Source: Streptomyces sp. SAJ15 (lineage in GTDB: Bacteria; Actinomycetota; Actinomycetes; Streptomycetales; Streptomycetaceae). Taken from it: a stretch of 64,000 nt of DNA. The position numbers and the translations under genes are program-made. Below the pieces are notes generated by a model, which worked only from the letters and a program-made list of their open reading frames with translations, did not search any database and was not told where the DNA came from. The stretch spans positions 62,001 to 126,000 of the forward strand of contig NZ_NISY01000010.1 of assembly GCF_007595705.1 (NCBI RefSeq), in the 5' to 3' direction. Below, one piece after another: positions 23,434 to 32,224 of the stretch (positions are counted from its first letter, which is position 1; every line of letters starts with the position of its first letter).

Positions 23434-24318
23434 ATGGCTATCTTCCTCACCAAGGACAGCAAGGTCATCGTCCAGGGCATGACCGGCTCCGAGGGCCAGA
23501 AGCACACCCGTCGGATGCTCGCCTCCGGCACCAACATCGTCGGTGGCGTGAACCCGCGCAAGGCCGGCACCACGGTCGACTTCGACGGCACCGAGATCCC
23601 GGTCTTCGGCTCCGTGGCCGAGGCCATCGAGAAGACCGGTGCGGACGTCACCGTTATCTTCGTCCCGGAGAAGTTCACCAAGGACGCGGTCATCGAGGCG
23701 ATCGACGCCGAGATCCCGCTGGCCGTGGTGATCACCGAGGGCATCGCGGTCCACGACACCGCCAGCTTCTGGGCCTACGCGGGCGAGAAGGGCAACAAGA
23801 CCCGCATCATCGGCCCGAACTGCCCGGGTCTGATCACCCCCGGCCAGTCCAACGCCGGCATCATCCCGGCCGACATCACCAAGCCGGGTCGCATCGGTCT
23901 GGTGTCGAAGTCCGGCACGCTGACCTACCAGATGATGTACGAGCTGCGCGACATCGGCTTCTCGTCCTGCGTCGGCATCGGCGGTGACCCGATCATCGGC
24001 ACCACCCACATCGACGCGCTCAAGGCGTTCCAGGACGACCCCGACACCGACCTGATCGTGATGATCGGCGAGATCGGCGGCGACGCCGAGGAGCGGGCGG
24101 CCGACTTCATCAAGGCCAACGTCACCAAGCCGGTCGTCGGCTACGTGGCGGGCTTCACCGCCCCCGAGGGCAAGACCATGGGCCACGCGGGCGCCATCGT
24201 CTCCGGTTCGTCCGGCACCGCCCAGGCGAAGAAGGAGGCCCTGGAGGCCGCGGGTGTGAAGGTCGGCAAGACGCCGTCCGAGACGGCGCGGCTGGCTCGG
24301 GCGGCCCTGGCGGGCTGA
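23434..24318 (+). CDS. sucD: Succinyl-CoA synthetase alpha subunit
   Basis: The 294-residue protein has an N-terminal CoA-binding Rossmann domain and a C-terminal ligase domain. The phosphohistidine sits in GHAGAIVSGSSGTA (His of MGHAGA). GPNCPGLITPGQ and SKSGTLTYQ are signature tracts of the family. It forms the enzyme with SucC. The ATG start has GGGACGAGGGAC upstream. Length is usual. Confidence 0.97.
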   Translation: MAIFLTKDSKVIVQGMTGSEGQKHTRRMLASGTNIVGGVNPRKAGTTVDFDGTEIPVFGSVAEAIEKTGADVTVIFVPEKFTKDAVIEAIDAEIPLAVVITEGIAVHDTASFWAYAGEKGNKTRIIGPNCPGLITPGQSNAGIIPADITKPGRIGLVSKSGTLTYQMMYELRDIGFSSCVGIGGDPIIGTTHIDALKAFQDDPDTDLIVMIGEIGGDAEERAADFIKANVTKPVVGYVAGFTAPEGKTMGHAGAIVSGSSGTAQAKKEALEAAGVKVGKTPSETARLARAALAG

Positions 24319-24333
24319 TCCCGACCGCAGCGA

Positions 24334-24375
24334 GGCCGTGGGCCCGTACCCCTCCGGGGGTACGGGCCCACGGCC
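24334..24375. terminator. Bidirectional terminator between sucD and the sigma-like gene
   Basis: GGCCGTGGGCCCGTACCCC and GGGGTACGGGCCCACGGCC are perfect 19-bp arms with a 4-base loop, followed by TTTCC on the plus strand. It lies between convergent genes and should stop both. Confidence 0.9.
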
Positions 24376-24396
24376 TTTCCGGCCCAACGCCCCCTT

Positions 24397-24410
24397 GTTT
24401 CACGTGGAAC
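24397..24410. promoter_or_regulatory. parS-like ParB-binding site
   Basis: GTTTCACGTGGAAC differs at one base from the Streptomyces parS core GTTTCACGTGAAAC. It overlaps the stop codon of the sigma-like gene, so its bases are partly coding. Variants with one change are known to count as parS in this genus. If real, it would be bound by ParB in chromosome segregation. Confidence 0.65.
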
Positions 24411-26013
24411 GTGCGTTCTGTCCGGGTGTGGCCGCGGGTGTCGAGGTGGCGGTGGAGGTGGCAGTGGGGGTGGGTGAGGGCGTCGGCGAGGAGGTGGATG
24501 CGGGCGAGGCCGTGGGGCCGGCCGCGGGGGAGCCGGCCGGCTCGGGGCGGACCGGGTCCGACGCCGGGGTCTCCGCGTTCCGGGTGACCGCGACGGTCAG
24601 CCCCATCAGGACCAGGAAGAGGACGGCGCCGGCGATGGCGGCCCGCGTCCAGCGGCGTACGGCCCGCTCGCTCGCCTGCCGCACGGCCCGGGCCGCCCGG
24701 GGCGGCGCCGGCTGCCCCGCGGCCAGCGCGGTCAGTTCCTCGCGGAGGATCCGGCTCTGCTCGGTGGGCGGCGCGTCGCGCAGCTCGGGCAGCGGATCGG
24801 TGAGCACCCGGTGCCCGCGGATGATCCGGTTGGCCGTGGCCGGCGTGCTCGCCTGCGACTCGGCGGCGGTCTCGGCCAGGCCGAGAGCGAGGCCGTCGTA
24901 GAGCACCAGGGCGCGGCGATAGGAGGCGGGCAGCGTGAGCAGCGTGCCGAACAGCGGTGGTGGGCCCGCGGCGCGGCCCCACCAGCGGCGGAGGAGCCAC
25001 CGCCGGCGGGTGCGCGGCCGTCGGCGCCAGGGCGCCAGCGCGTAGTCGTGCGCGGCGGCCCGTATCCATCCGCCGGGGTCGCGGTCCACGGCCACCTCCG
25101 GCCAGCGCCGCCAGGCCAGCCGGAAGGCGTGCTCCACCGCCCGCCGCGCGGTGCGCGGACAGCCGGTGAGCAGATACGCCTGCCGCGCGAGCGGCGCGGC
25201 ATGCCGGTCGTAGAGCGCGTCGAAGGCGGCCGCGGGGGTGGCGGCGGAAGTGCCGGTGTGAGTGCCGGCGGGGCTGTCGGCGGGAGCGGGAGCGGGGGCC
25301 GGTGCCGGTGTCGGTGCCGCGGGAGCCGACGCCGGTACGGCGGGGAGCGGCAGGGTGTCCTCCAACTCGGCCCAGGACGGGTCGGCGGCCTTCGACGCCT
25401 CGTCAGGTTCCGGGGCCCGCGGCGGTTCCCCGGTGCCGCGCTCGGTACGGGGCGGTCGCGCGGCCGTGGGGGGTGGCGCGGGGCCGATCGTCGCGCCGGC
25501 CTCGGGAGGTGGCGGGGCGGCGGCCGGTGCGCCGGGCTCCGGGTGCGACGGGGTGGCCTTGTGGCCGGTCGTGTGGTGCGGCGCGGACGTGTCGCCCCTC
25601 GCCGCCGCCGTGACCGTGTCGGTCTTCCGAAGCGGCCGGTGGGGAGAGCCGTCCGTCGGTGCGTCTGTCGGTGCGTCTGTCGCCCAACGGGGTGTCGGGC
25701 GTCGGCGTCGGCCCGTCCCCGCCTGCGCGTCGCACTGCGTCCCGGTGGCTTCGGCCGCCGGGTGGGGCTTCGCGGGTGCCCTGGTGGCGGCCCGGGGCGC
25801 CGTCCGGGTGCCGGTCGACGCCCTGGCGCCTCGGCCGATGCCCTCGTCGGCCCCGGAGTTGGCCGTGGAGCTCGCCCCGGAGTTCGCCTTCGAGTCGGAC
25901 TCCTGGTTCCCGCTCGGGCTCAGGGTGGCCGTGGCGGTGGACAGGCCGGTGCCGGTGTCGGCGGATATGCCCGCTTGGGCTCGCCGGCGGCGGCTCGTGC
26001 GCTTTCTGCTCAT
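24400..26013 (-). CDS. Sigma-factor-like (ECF-type) protein with C-terminal membrane anchor
   Basis: The 537-residue protein has a long disordered N-terminal half (residues 1-265), rich in Pro, Ala, Thr and Arg. Next comes a region like sigma region 2 (FDALYDRHAAPLARQAYLLTG, then EHAFRLAWRRW), and a region like sigma region 4 (LPASYRRALVLYDG, then LAETAAES and an HTH-like tail). A single transmembrane helix follows (AAIAGAVLFLVLMGLTVAV, near residue 470) and then a Ser/Thr/Pro-rich outer tail. Region 4 is weakly kept, so it may be a degenerate or membrane-tethered ECF factor, or an anti-sigma-like scaffold. It converges on sucD and is divergent from the DUF6350 gene. No ribosome site stands out, so the ATG start is moderately sure. 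Confidence 0.7.
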   Translation of the reverse strand: MSRKRTSRRRRAQAGISADTGTGLSTATATLSPSGNQESDSKANSGASSTANSGADEGIGRGARASTGTRTAPRAATRAPAKPHPAAEATGTQCDAQAGTGRRRRPTPRWATDAPTDAPTDGSPHRPLRKTDTVTAAARGDTSAPHHTTGHKATPSHPEPGAPAAAPPPPEAGATIGPAPPPTAARPPRTERGTGEPPRAPEPDEASKAADPSWAELEDTLPLPAVPASAPAAPTPAPAPAPAPADSPAGTHTGTSAATPAAAFDALYDRHAAPLARQAYLLTGCPRTARRAVEHAFRLAWRRWPEVAVDRDPGGWIRAAAHDYALAPWRRRPRTRRRWLLRRWWGRAAGPPPLFGTLLTLPASYRRALVLYDGLALGLAETAAESQASTPATANRIIRGHRVLTDPLPELRDAPPTEQSRILREELTALAAGQPAPPRAARAVRQASERAVRRWTRAAIAGAVLFLVLMGLTVAVTRNAETPASDPVRPEPAGSPAAGPTASPASTSSPTPSPTPTATSTATSTPAATPGQNARST

Positions 26014-26126
26014 GCCGATGCACCACCGCAGAAGTAGTCCAAAACGTGCATAACCATATCTTGGGCGACACGTCGGGTATTCGCCCGCTGCCGGGGCGAA
26101 ACGGTGGTTATTGGCAGCATGGTCAT

Positions 26127-28187
26127 GTGACCCAAATGTCCGACCACAGCCCCCCGTTGTCTCCGCCCTCCCCGTCCGACCACCTCGTCTCCCGCGGCTC
26201 GTCCGCCGCCGGGCAGGCGTTCCTGGGCGGGGTGATCGCCGCCGGGCTGGGCCTCGGTGTGCTCGCCGTCGCCGTACTGCTGCTGTGGATCGTGTCGCCG
26301 TATCCCGACAACGGCCCCGGCGGGGCCCTGCATATCGCGGCCGACCTGTGGCTGCTGGCGCACGGGGCGGAGCTGGTACGGGCCGAGACGTCGTCCGGCG
26401 CGGCCGCGCCCATCGGAGTGACGCCGCTGCTGATCAGCGTGTGGCCGTGCTGGCTGCTGTACCGGGCGGCGCGGGGCGCGCTGGAGCCGCCCCGGCTGGA
26501 GCCGCCCGCCGGGGCGGCGGATGTGGACGTGGCCGGGGCGGTCGATGCCGTCGCGGCCTGGCGCGGCCTGGCGCCGCGGGCCGCGCTCGGCTGGGTGACC
26601 GGCGGCTACCTGCTGGTCGGACTGGCCGCGGTGGCGTACGCGGCGGAGGCCGGGCCGCTACGGGTGGCGCCGCTCAGCGCCGTGCTGTGGCTGCCGTTGG
26701 TGTCCGTGTCCGTCGCGGCCGTCGGGGTGTGGGCGGGGGGACGGCGGCTGCGCGTGCCGCTGCCCGCCGTGGCCTACCGGCTGGTCGAGCCGGTACGGGA
26801 GCGGCTGCCGCGCCTCCGACCGCTGCTGCGCCGGGTGCCCGGCGCCGCCTGGTTGGCGGCCCGACGACTCCGGCGCCGGCCCGGCGTGGAGCCCTGGCCG
26901 TCGCGCGCCTGCCGGGCGGCGGCCCTACGGGCGGCGACCGGGGCGACGCTCGCCTTGCTCGGCGGCGGCGCGGTGCTGGTGGTGGTCTCGCTGATCGGTC
27001 ACGCGCACGCCGTGCAGCAGACCTTCGGCGAGCTCTCCGACGCCTGGACGGGGCGCTTCGCGGTGCTGCTGCTGGCGCTGGTCCTGCTGCCGAACGCCAT
27101 GGTGTGGGCCGCGGCGTACGGGCTGGGGCCCGGCTTCACGGTGGGCGCGGGCAGCGTGGTGGGCCCCCTCGGCGTGTCGGCCCGGCCGCTGCTCCCCGAC
27201 TTTCCGCTGCTCGCCGCGCTGCCGGAGCCGAGCGCCCGAGGCGGCCCGCTGGTGTGGTCGCTCGCGGGCCTGCTGCCGCTCGCCGCCGGGCTGTCGGTGG
27301 CGTGCTTCGTCGGCGCCGCGGCGACCCGCCGCAGGCCCGCCTGGCACTGGCGCGAGACCGCCCTCGCGGCCGCCTTGGCGGCGCTGGGCTGCGGGATCGC
27401 CACGGCGCTGCTCGCGGCGTTCGCCGGCGGCCCGCTCGGCTCCCGGGCCCTCGCCCACTTCGGCCCCAGCTGGTGGCTGACCGGCGCCGCGGCGTTCGTC
27501 TGGGCGGCGCTCATCGGCGTGCCGGGCGCGCTGGTGTTGCGGGGGTGGCGCCTGTGGCGGCTCTGGCGACTCCTCCGGCGCGCCGCCCCGGAGCCCACCC
27601 CCGGAAGGGAGGCCCCCGCCGCCCCCGCGCTCACCCCCTCGGCACCGGCCGTCGCGCGGCCCGCCCCTGTCCCGACCGCGTTCGTCACCGTCCCTCCGGG
27701 ACCGGAGTGCGTCGACGCGCCCGAGGCCGACGAACCCTTCGCGGAGGCGGCGACGGGGGACGCCGGGCCGCCCAGGTCCGCCCTCGACGCGCTGTTCGAC
27801 GCCCAGCTCGACATCGAGGCGGACGGGGAGATCGACGCCGGGCCCGATGTCGAAGCCGATGTCGACACCGTCAGCCATGCCGGCGCTGTCCCCGATGTCG
27901 ACATCGTCACCCGTGTCGATGCCGTCCTGGATGTCGACGCCGCGGTCGATGCCGAGAGCGCTGCCGGTGCCGGTGCCGGTGCCGGTCTGGGCGCCGGTGC
28001 CGGTGGCGGTGGCGAGGTCGAGTCCGGTGCCGGGGTCGGGGGACCCGACGGCGCGGTGCGGAAGGGCGAGCTGGGCGGCGGCGCGGCGCTGGTCAGCGAG
28101 GAGGACGACACCGAGGAGGGACTGCCGCGCCGACGCCGCTGGTGGGGGCGGCGGCGGGACATCTACGGAGACGACGACGAGTTCTAG
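26127..28187 (+). CDS. DUF6350-family polytopic membrane protein
   Basis: The 686-residue protein has about ten hydrophobic helices in its first 480 residues (for example AFLGGVIAAGLGLGVLAVAVLLLWIV and LALLGGGAVLVVVSLIG). It ends in a long acidic cytoplasmic tail of Asp/Val/Glu/Ala repeats (about 575-660) and a basic RRRRWWGRRR cluster near the end. Members of this family sit next to purN in many actinobacteria, as here, and are sometimes named PerM-like division proteins; no activity is known. The GTG at 26127 is used; an in-frame ATG at 26136 is an alternative, as neither has a strong ribosome site. Confidence 0.8.
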   Translation: MTQMSDHSPPLSPPSPSDHLVSRGSSAAGQAFLGGVIAAGLGLGVLAVAVLLLWIVSPYPDNGPGGALHIAADLWLLAHGAELVRAETSSGAAAPIGVTPLLISVWPCWLLYRAARGALEPPRLEPPAGAADVDVAGAVDAVAAWRGLAPRAALGWVTGGYLLVGLAAVAYAAEAGPLRVAPLSAVLWLPLVSVSVAAVGVWAGGRRLRVPLPAVAYRLVEPVRERLPRLRPLLRRVPGAAWLAARRLRRRPGVEPWPSRACRAAALRAATGATLALLGGGAVLVVVSLIGHAHAVQQTFGELSDAWTGRFAVLLLALVLLPNAMVWAAAYGLGPGFTVGAGSVVGPLGVSARPLLPDFPLLAALPEPSARGGPLVWSLAGLLPLAAGLSVACFVGAAATRRRPAWHWRETALAAALAALGCGIATALLAAFAGGPLGSRALAHFGPSWWLTGAAAFVWAALIGVPGALVLRGWRLWRLWRLLRRAAPEPTPGREAPAAPALTPSAPAVARPAPVPTAFVTVPPGPECVDAPEADEPFAEAATGDAGPPRSALDALFDAQLDIEADGEIDAGPDVEADVDTVSHAGAVPDVDIVTRVDAVLDVDAAVDAESAAGAGAGAGLGAGAGGGGEVESGAGVGGPDGAVRKGELGGGAALVSEEDDTEEGLPRRRRWWGRRRDIYGDDDEF

Positions 28188-28300
28188 CGCCTGGCGCGGC
28201 CGGTCGTGCCGGGCCGCTCCGGCCCGCCGCGTTCCGGCCCGCCGCCCGCCGCCCGCCCCGCGGTGCGCGGACGCGGGCCCGCACGGCCCGGCGCGAAACG

Positions 28301-28348
28301 CCGCCGCCCCCGTCGGCGGCCCGGCAGGGCGGTCGGCGGGGGCGGCGG
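28301..28348. terminator. GC-rich bidirectional hairpin between convergent membrane-protein genes
   Basis: CCGCCGCCCCC pairs with GGGGGCGGCGG across a 26-base loop that can itself pair. It lies between the ends of the DUF6350 gene and the next, leftward gene. Confidence 0.65.
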
Positions 28349-28368
28349 GCAGGGCCGGCGGTGGATGC

Positions 28369-29412
28369 TCAGTCGTCCGTGGAGAGCAGGGGGCGGAGCT
28401 GCTCGGGGAGGATCTGTTCGCAGGCCTGACGCGACTCGTGGGTCAGGGCGTCGTCCACGCACGTGTAGTAGTCGCTGTAGACGAACTGGAAGGCGTACGT
28501 CGCCGCGACGATGGCCAGGGCGATGCCGCCGGCCACCAGGCCGCTGATGGCGGCGACGGACTGCGGCTTCGCGCCGTTGGCGCGAGGGGCCGGCAGGGGC
28601 GCGCGGGTCGCGTCGGGGGCGGGCGGCGGGGCGTCGACCGCCGGCCCGGCCGCCGCCGGGGCCGGCCGGGGCTTGGCCCGGAGCGAGCTGATCGCCCAGT
28701 ACAGGGAGAGCGCGCCCAGCAGCAGGGCGATCTCCTTCAGGCTGAAGAGCGCGAAGAAGAACGCCCACATGCCCGCGAGCAGCGCATAGCGCGCCCGGCG
28801 CTGGACCGGGTCGGTCGGGTCCCAGCGGAGTCCGCCGGACCCGCCGCGCTGGCCGCCGTTCTGGCCGGGGGCCCGGTTGCCACCGGGGCCGCTGCCGAAG
28901 CCGCCGTTCTGGCGGCGCGGCTGTCGGCTGCTCCACTGGCTGCCCCACACCGGCGGCTGTTGCTGCGGGGGCTGCTGCGGCTGCGGCGGCACCTCGCCGG
29001 GCTGACCACCCGGCCGGCCCTCCGCGTCACCACCGGAGCCGTTGCCCGACCCGCCGCCGGAGCCGTTGCCGGATCCGTCACCGGAGCCGTTGCCCGACCC
29101 GCCACCGTGGCCGTTGCCCGACCCGCCGCCGTGGCCGGACCCGGCACCGCCGGACCCGCTGCCCGAGCCGGCCCCCGTACCTCTCTGTCCCGCACCGGTG
29201 TCGCCCGCGCCGGCACCCTCCCCGCCGTCACCCGGCGGGGACTGCGGGAACCGCGGGGCCTGCCGTGGCTGCCACGGCCGGTCCGGGCTGCCCTCCGGCG
29301 GCGGGGCGAAGGGGTTGTCGTGATCCTGGCCCCCGGGAGACGCGGGGGAGGAGGGTGGGTGCTGCTCCCGCGTCAGCGGCGAGTGAGCCGCGTGGCGGCG
29401 TCGGTCCGGCAT
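28369..29412 (-). CDS. Gly/Ser/Asn-rich membrane protein of unknown function
   Basis: The 347-residue protein has a long low-complexity N-terminus: Pro-rich (20-60), then a GSGNGSGG-type repeat (about 75-130), then Gln/Pro-rich (140-160). Two close transmembrane helices (about 209-244), a Pro/Ala loop, a third helix (about 285-311) and a short C-terminal part with two Cys (YYTCVDD and QACEQ) follow. The two Cys could form a disulfide if the tail is outside. The ATG at 29412 is preferred (GGGGAAG upstream); the longer frame to 29451 has no ribosome site. It is divergent from purN. No family name is known to me. Confidence 0.75.
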   Translation of the reverse strand: MPDRRRHAAHSPLTREQHPPSSPASPGGQDHDNPFAPPPEGSPDRPWQPRQAPRFPQSPPGDGGEGAGAGDTGAGQRGTGAGSGSGSGGAGSGHGGGSGNGHGGGSGNGSGDGSGNGSGGGSGNGSGGDAEGRPGGQPGEVPPQPQQPPQQQPPVWGSQWSSRQPRRQNGGFGSGPGGNRAPGQNGGQRGGSGGLRWDPTDPVQRRARYALLAGMWAFFFALFSLKEIALLLGALSLYWAISSLRAKPRPAPAAAGPAVDAPPPAPDATRAPLPAPRANGAKPQSVAAISGLVAGGIALAIVAATYAFQFVYSDYYTCVDDALTHESRQACEQILPEQLRPLLSTDD

Positions 29413-29734
29413 GTGGAGTGTGTCTTCCCCTTGTGTCGTCGTCCCGCACACATCGTGTCATCGCCCCGCACGCCCGGCGCCGTGCGTGAACCGGCGTGCG
29501 CGCGTGACGCGAGTATGCGCCATACCACCAGTGTGCGGACGGGACGGCGTTCTTCCACGACGTCATCGGATTTCGCAGACCAGACGCTACCTCCCTGGTC
29601 CGCCCCCGTCCCGTGGGGGCTGCTCGGTGTGCCGGTATCGTTGCTGTCGGCCGACGGCTTCGTAGGGTCCCCTCAAACGGACCCGCTGTCGACTTGTACG
29701 ACTACACAAACCCGTAGCGAGAAAGAGTCCCGCC
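29413..29734. other. 322-bp divergent intergenic region ahead of purN
   Basis: No gene is seen. It must hold the promoters of the leftward membrane-protein gene and of purN. A 13-bp palindrome GTATGCGCCATAC lies at 29513-29525. No purine or ZTP riboswitch motif is found here. Confidence 0.5.
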
Positions 29735-30379
29735 GTGGCCTCCCCGCCCACCCCCGCCTCTCCGGCACCGGCCCGCCTCGTCGTCCTCGTCTCCGGCTCG
29801 GGTACGAACCTCCAGGCGCTGCTGGACGCCATCGCCGCCCAGGGGGCGGCCGCCTACGGTGCCGAGGTCGTCGCCGTCGGCGCGGACCGCTCCGGCATCG
29901 CCGGGCTCGAGCGTGCCGAGCGCGCCGGAATCCCCACGTTCGTGTGCCGGGTCCAGGACCACGCCACCCGTGCCGAGTGGGATCGCGCCCTCGCCGAGGC
30001 GACCGCCGCCCACGCACCCGACCTGGTCGTCTCGGCCGGGTTCATGAAGATCGTGGGGAGGGAGTTCCTGGCCCGCTTCGGCGGCCGCACCGTGAACACC
30101 CACCCCGCGCTGCTGCCGAGCTTCCCCGGCGCCCACGGCGTGCGCGACGCGCTCGCGTACGGGGCCAAGGTGACCGGCTGCACGGTCCACTTCGTCGACG
30201 ACGGTGTCGACACCGGCCCGATCATCGCCCAGGGCGTGGTCGAGGTCCGGGACGAGGACGACGAATCCGCACTGCATGAGCGGATCAAGGAAGTCGAGCG
30301 ACGGCTGCTCGTCGATGTCGTGGGACGCCTGGCCCGCGACGGCTATCGCATTGAGGGACGAAAGGTACTGATCCCGTGA
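29735..30379 (+). CDS. purN: Phosphoribosylglycinamide formyltransferase
   Basis: The 214-residue protein is the folate-dependent GAR transformylase: 10-formyl-THF plus GAR gives FGAR, step 3 of purine synthesis. Family tracts are VLVSGSGTNLQALLDA (phosphate loop), NTHPALLPSFPGAHG with the catalytic Asn and His, and VHFVDDGVDTGPII with the catalytic Asp. The start is GTG after a GAGAAAGAG-type ribosome site. purH overlaps its end by 4 bases (GTGA), so the two are coupled. Confidence 0.96.
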   Translation: MASPPTPASPAPARLVVLVSGSGTNLQALLDAIAAQGAAAYGAEVVAVGADRSGIAGLERAERAGIPTFVCRVQDHATRAEWDRALAEATAAHAPDLVVSAGFMKIVGREFLARFGGRTVNTHPALLPSFPGAHGVRDALAYGAKVTGCTVHFVDDGVDTGPIIAQGVVEVRDEDDESALHERIKEVERRLLVDVVGRLARDGYRIEGRKVLIP

Positions 30380-31974
30380 CCGCCACCGGCACCTCCACCT
30401 CCACCACCGCCACCGACGAGGGCACCAAGCGGCCCCTCCGCCGCGCCCTGGTCAGCGTCTACGACAAGACCGGACTCGAGGAGCTGGCCCGCGGGCTGCA
30501 CGCGGCGGGCGTCCAGCTCGTCTCGACGGGCTCCACCGCCTCCAAGATCGCCGCCGCCGGCGTCCCGGTCACCAAGGTCGAGGAGCTCACCGGCTTCCCG
30601 GAGTGTCTCGACGGCCGGGTCAAGACCCTGCACCCGCGCGTGCACGCCGGCATCCTCGCCGACCAGCGCCTGGACGCGCACCGCGCGCAGCTCGCCGAGC
30701 TGGGCGTGGAGCCCTTCGAGCTGGTGATCGTCAACCTCTACCCCTTCGAGCAGACCGTCGCCTCCGGCGCCGCGCCCGACGAGTGCGTGGAGCAGATCGA
30801 CATCGGCGGCCCCTCGATGGTCCGCGCCGCCGCCAAGAACCACCCCTCGGTTGCCGTGGTGGTCAACCCCGAGCGGTATGACGAGGTGCTCCAGGCCGCC
30901 GCCTCCGGCGGCTTCGACCTGGCCCGGCGCAAGCGGCTGGCCGCCGAGGCGTTCCAGCACACCGCCGCCTACGACCTGGCGGTGGCCTCCTGGTTCGCCG
31001 CGGACTACGCCGGCGACGGCGAGACCTTCGCGAACTTCATCGGCGTGGCGTACGAGCGCAAGAACGTGCTCCGTTACGGCGAGAACCCGCACCAGCCCGC
31101 GGCGCTCTACACCGGCGGTTGCGGCGGCCTGGCCGAGGCCGAGCAGCTGCACGGCAAGGAGATGTCCTACAACAACTACGTCGACACCGACGCCGCCCGC
31201 CGCGCCGCCTACGACCACGGCGCCGAGCAGCCGTGTGTCGCGATCATCAAGCACGCCAACCCGTGCGGCATCGCCGTGGGCGCGGACGTCGCCGAGGCAC
31301 ACCGCAAGGCGCACGCCTGTGACCCGCTCTCCGCCTTCGGCGGCGTGATCGCCGTCAACCGGCCGGTGTCGGTGGCCATGGCCGAGCAGGTCGCCGAGAT
31401 CTTCACCGAGGTCATCGTGGCCCCGGACTACGAGGACGGCGCCGTGGAGGTGCTGGCCCGCAAGAAGAACATCCGGGTGCTGCGCTGCCCCGAGGGGCCG
31501 AGCACCCCGGCGGAGTTCCGGCCGATCGACGGCGGCGGCCTGGCCCAGGCCAAGGACGCCTTCCAGGCCGAGGGCGACGACCCGGCCAACTGGACCCTGG
31601 CCACCGGTGAGCCGCTGGACGCGGCGGGCCTGGCGGAGCTCTCCTTCGCCTGGCGCGCCTGCCGCGCGGTGAAGTCCAACGCCATCCTGCTGGCGAAGGA
31701 CGGCGCCACGGTCGGAGTGGGCATGGGCCAGGTCAACCGGGTCGACTCCGCGAAGCTCGCCGTGCAGCGGGCGGGAGAGGAGCGGGCCAGCGGTTCGTAC
31801 GCCGCGTCCGACGCCTTCTTCCCCTTCGCGGACGGGCTGGAGGTGCTGACCGCCGCCGGGATCAAGGCCGTGGTGCAGCCGGGCGGCTCGGTCCGCGACG
31901 AGCAGGTGATCGAGGCCGCGAAGAAGGCGGGGGTGACCATGTACTTCACGGGCACCCGACACTTCTTCCACTGA
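30376..31974 (+). CDS. purH: Bifunctional AICAR formyltransferase/IMP cyclohydrolase
   Basis: The 532-residue enzyme does the last two steps of IMP synthesis. The N-terminal MGS-like cyclohydrolase domain (about 15-160) has SVYDKTGLEELARGL and the FPECLDGRVKTLHPRVHAG tract. The C-terminal AICAR transformylase domain has RYGENPHQPAALY, the catalytic Lys-His in IIKHANPCG, and LRYGxNPHQ-type folate contacts. The GTG start overlaps the purN stop. Full length, no defects. Confidence 0.97.
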   Translation: MTATGTSTSTTATDEGTKRPLRRALVSVYDKTGLEELARGLHAAGVQLVSTGSTASKIAAAGVPVTKVEELTGFPECLDGRVKTLHPRVHAGILADQRLDAHRAQLAELGVEPFELVIVNLYPFEQTVASGAAPDECVEQIDIGGPSMVRAAAKNHPSVAVVVNPERYDEVLQAAASGGFDLARRKRLAAEAFQHTAAYDLAVASWFAADYAGDGETFANFIGVAYERKNVLRYGENPHQPAALYTGGCGGLAEAEQLHGKEMSYNNYVDTDAARRAAYDHGAEQPCVAIIKHANPCGIAVGADVAEAHRKAHACDPLSAFGGVIAVNRPVSVAMAEQVAEIFTEVIVAPDYEDGAVEVLARKKNIRVLRCPEGPSTPAEFRPIDGGGLAQAKDAFQAEGDDPANWTLATGEPLDAAGLAELSFAWRACRAVKSNAILLAKDGATVGVGMGQVNRVDSAKLAVQRAGEERASGSYAASDAFFPFADGLEVLTAAGIKAVVQPGGSVRDEQVIEAAKKAGVTMYFTGTRHFFH

Positions 31975-32110
31975 GTCGCCAAGCGCCATGAGTCGCCAAG
32001 CGCCATGAGTCGCCGAGCGCCATGAGCCGCTGAGCGCCGGAGCCATCGAGCGCCGGAGCCCTTCGAGGCCCCGAGCCGTCGAGGAGCCCCGAGCCGTCGA
32101 GGCGCCCAGG
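31973..32110. repeat. 17-bp tandem repeat in the purH-folD gap
   Basis: GAGTCGCCAAGCGCCAT occurs at 31973, 31990 and (one change) 32007, with a more diverged unit at 32024. It fades into GAGCCGTCGAGG-type units to about 32110. The first copy contains the purH stop codon. The array fills most of the 250-base gap, and no promoter box or riboswitch is seen in it. It looks like a minisatellite grown from the 3' end of purH. Confidence 0.8.
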
Positions 32111-32224
32111 CGCCGAGCCACCGAGCCGTCCGACACGGGCCGCCGCCACCGCCGCGCGGCCCGTGTCGGCCGCTCCCACGCCCCTGCTGGACACCGACAT
32201 CCCCGCATCCGGGAGGATGGAACC

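Noticed and set aside
31973..32040. Evenly spaced repeats as a possible CRISPR array
   Set aside because: The 17-bp units are head to tail with no spacers and no cas genes are nearby.
31975..32224. ZTP riboswitch ahead of folD
   Set aside because: The conserved blocks found at glyA are absent; the gap is filled by the 17-bp repeat.
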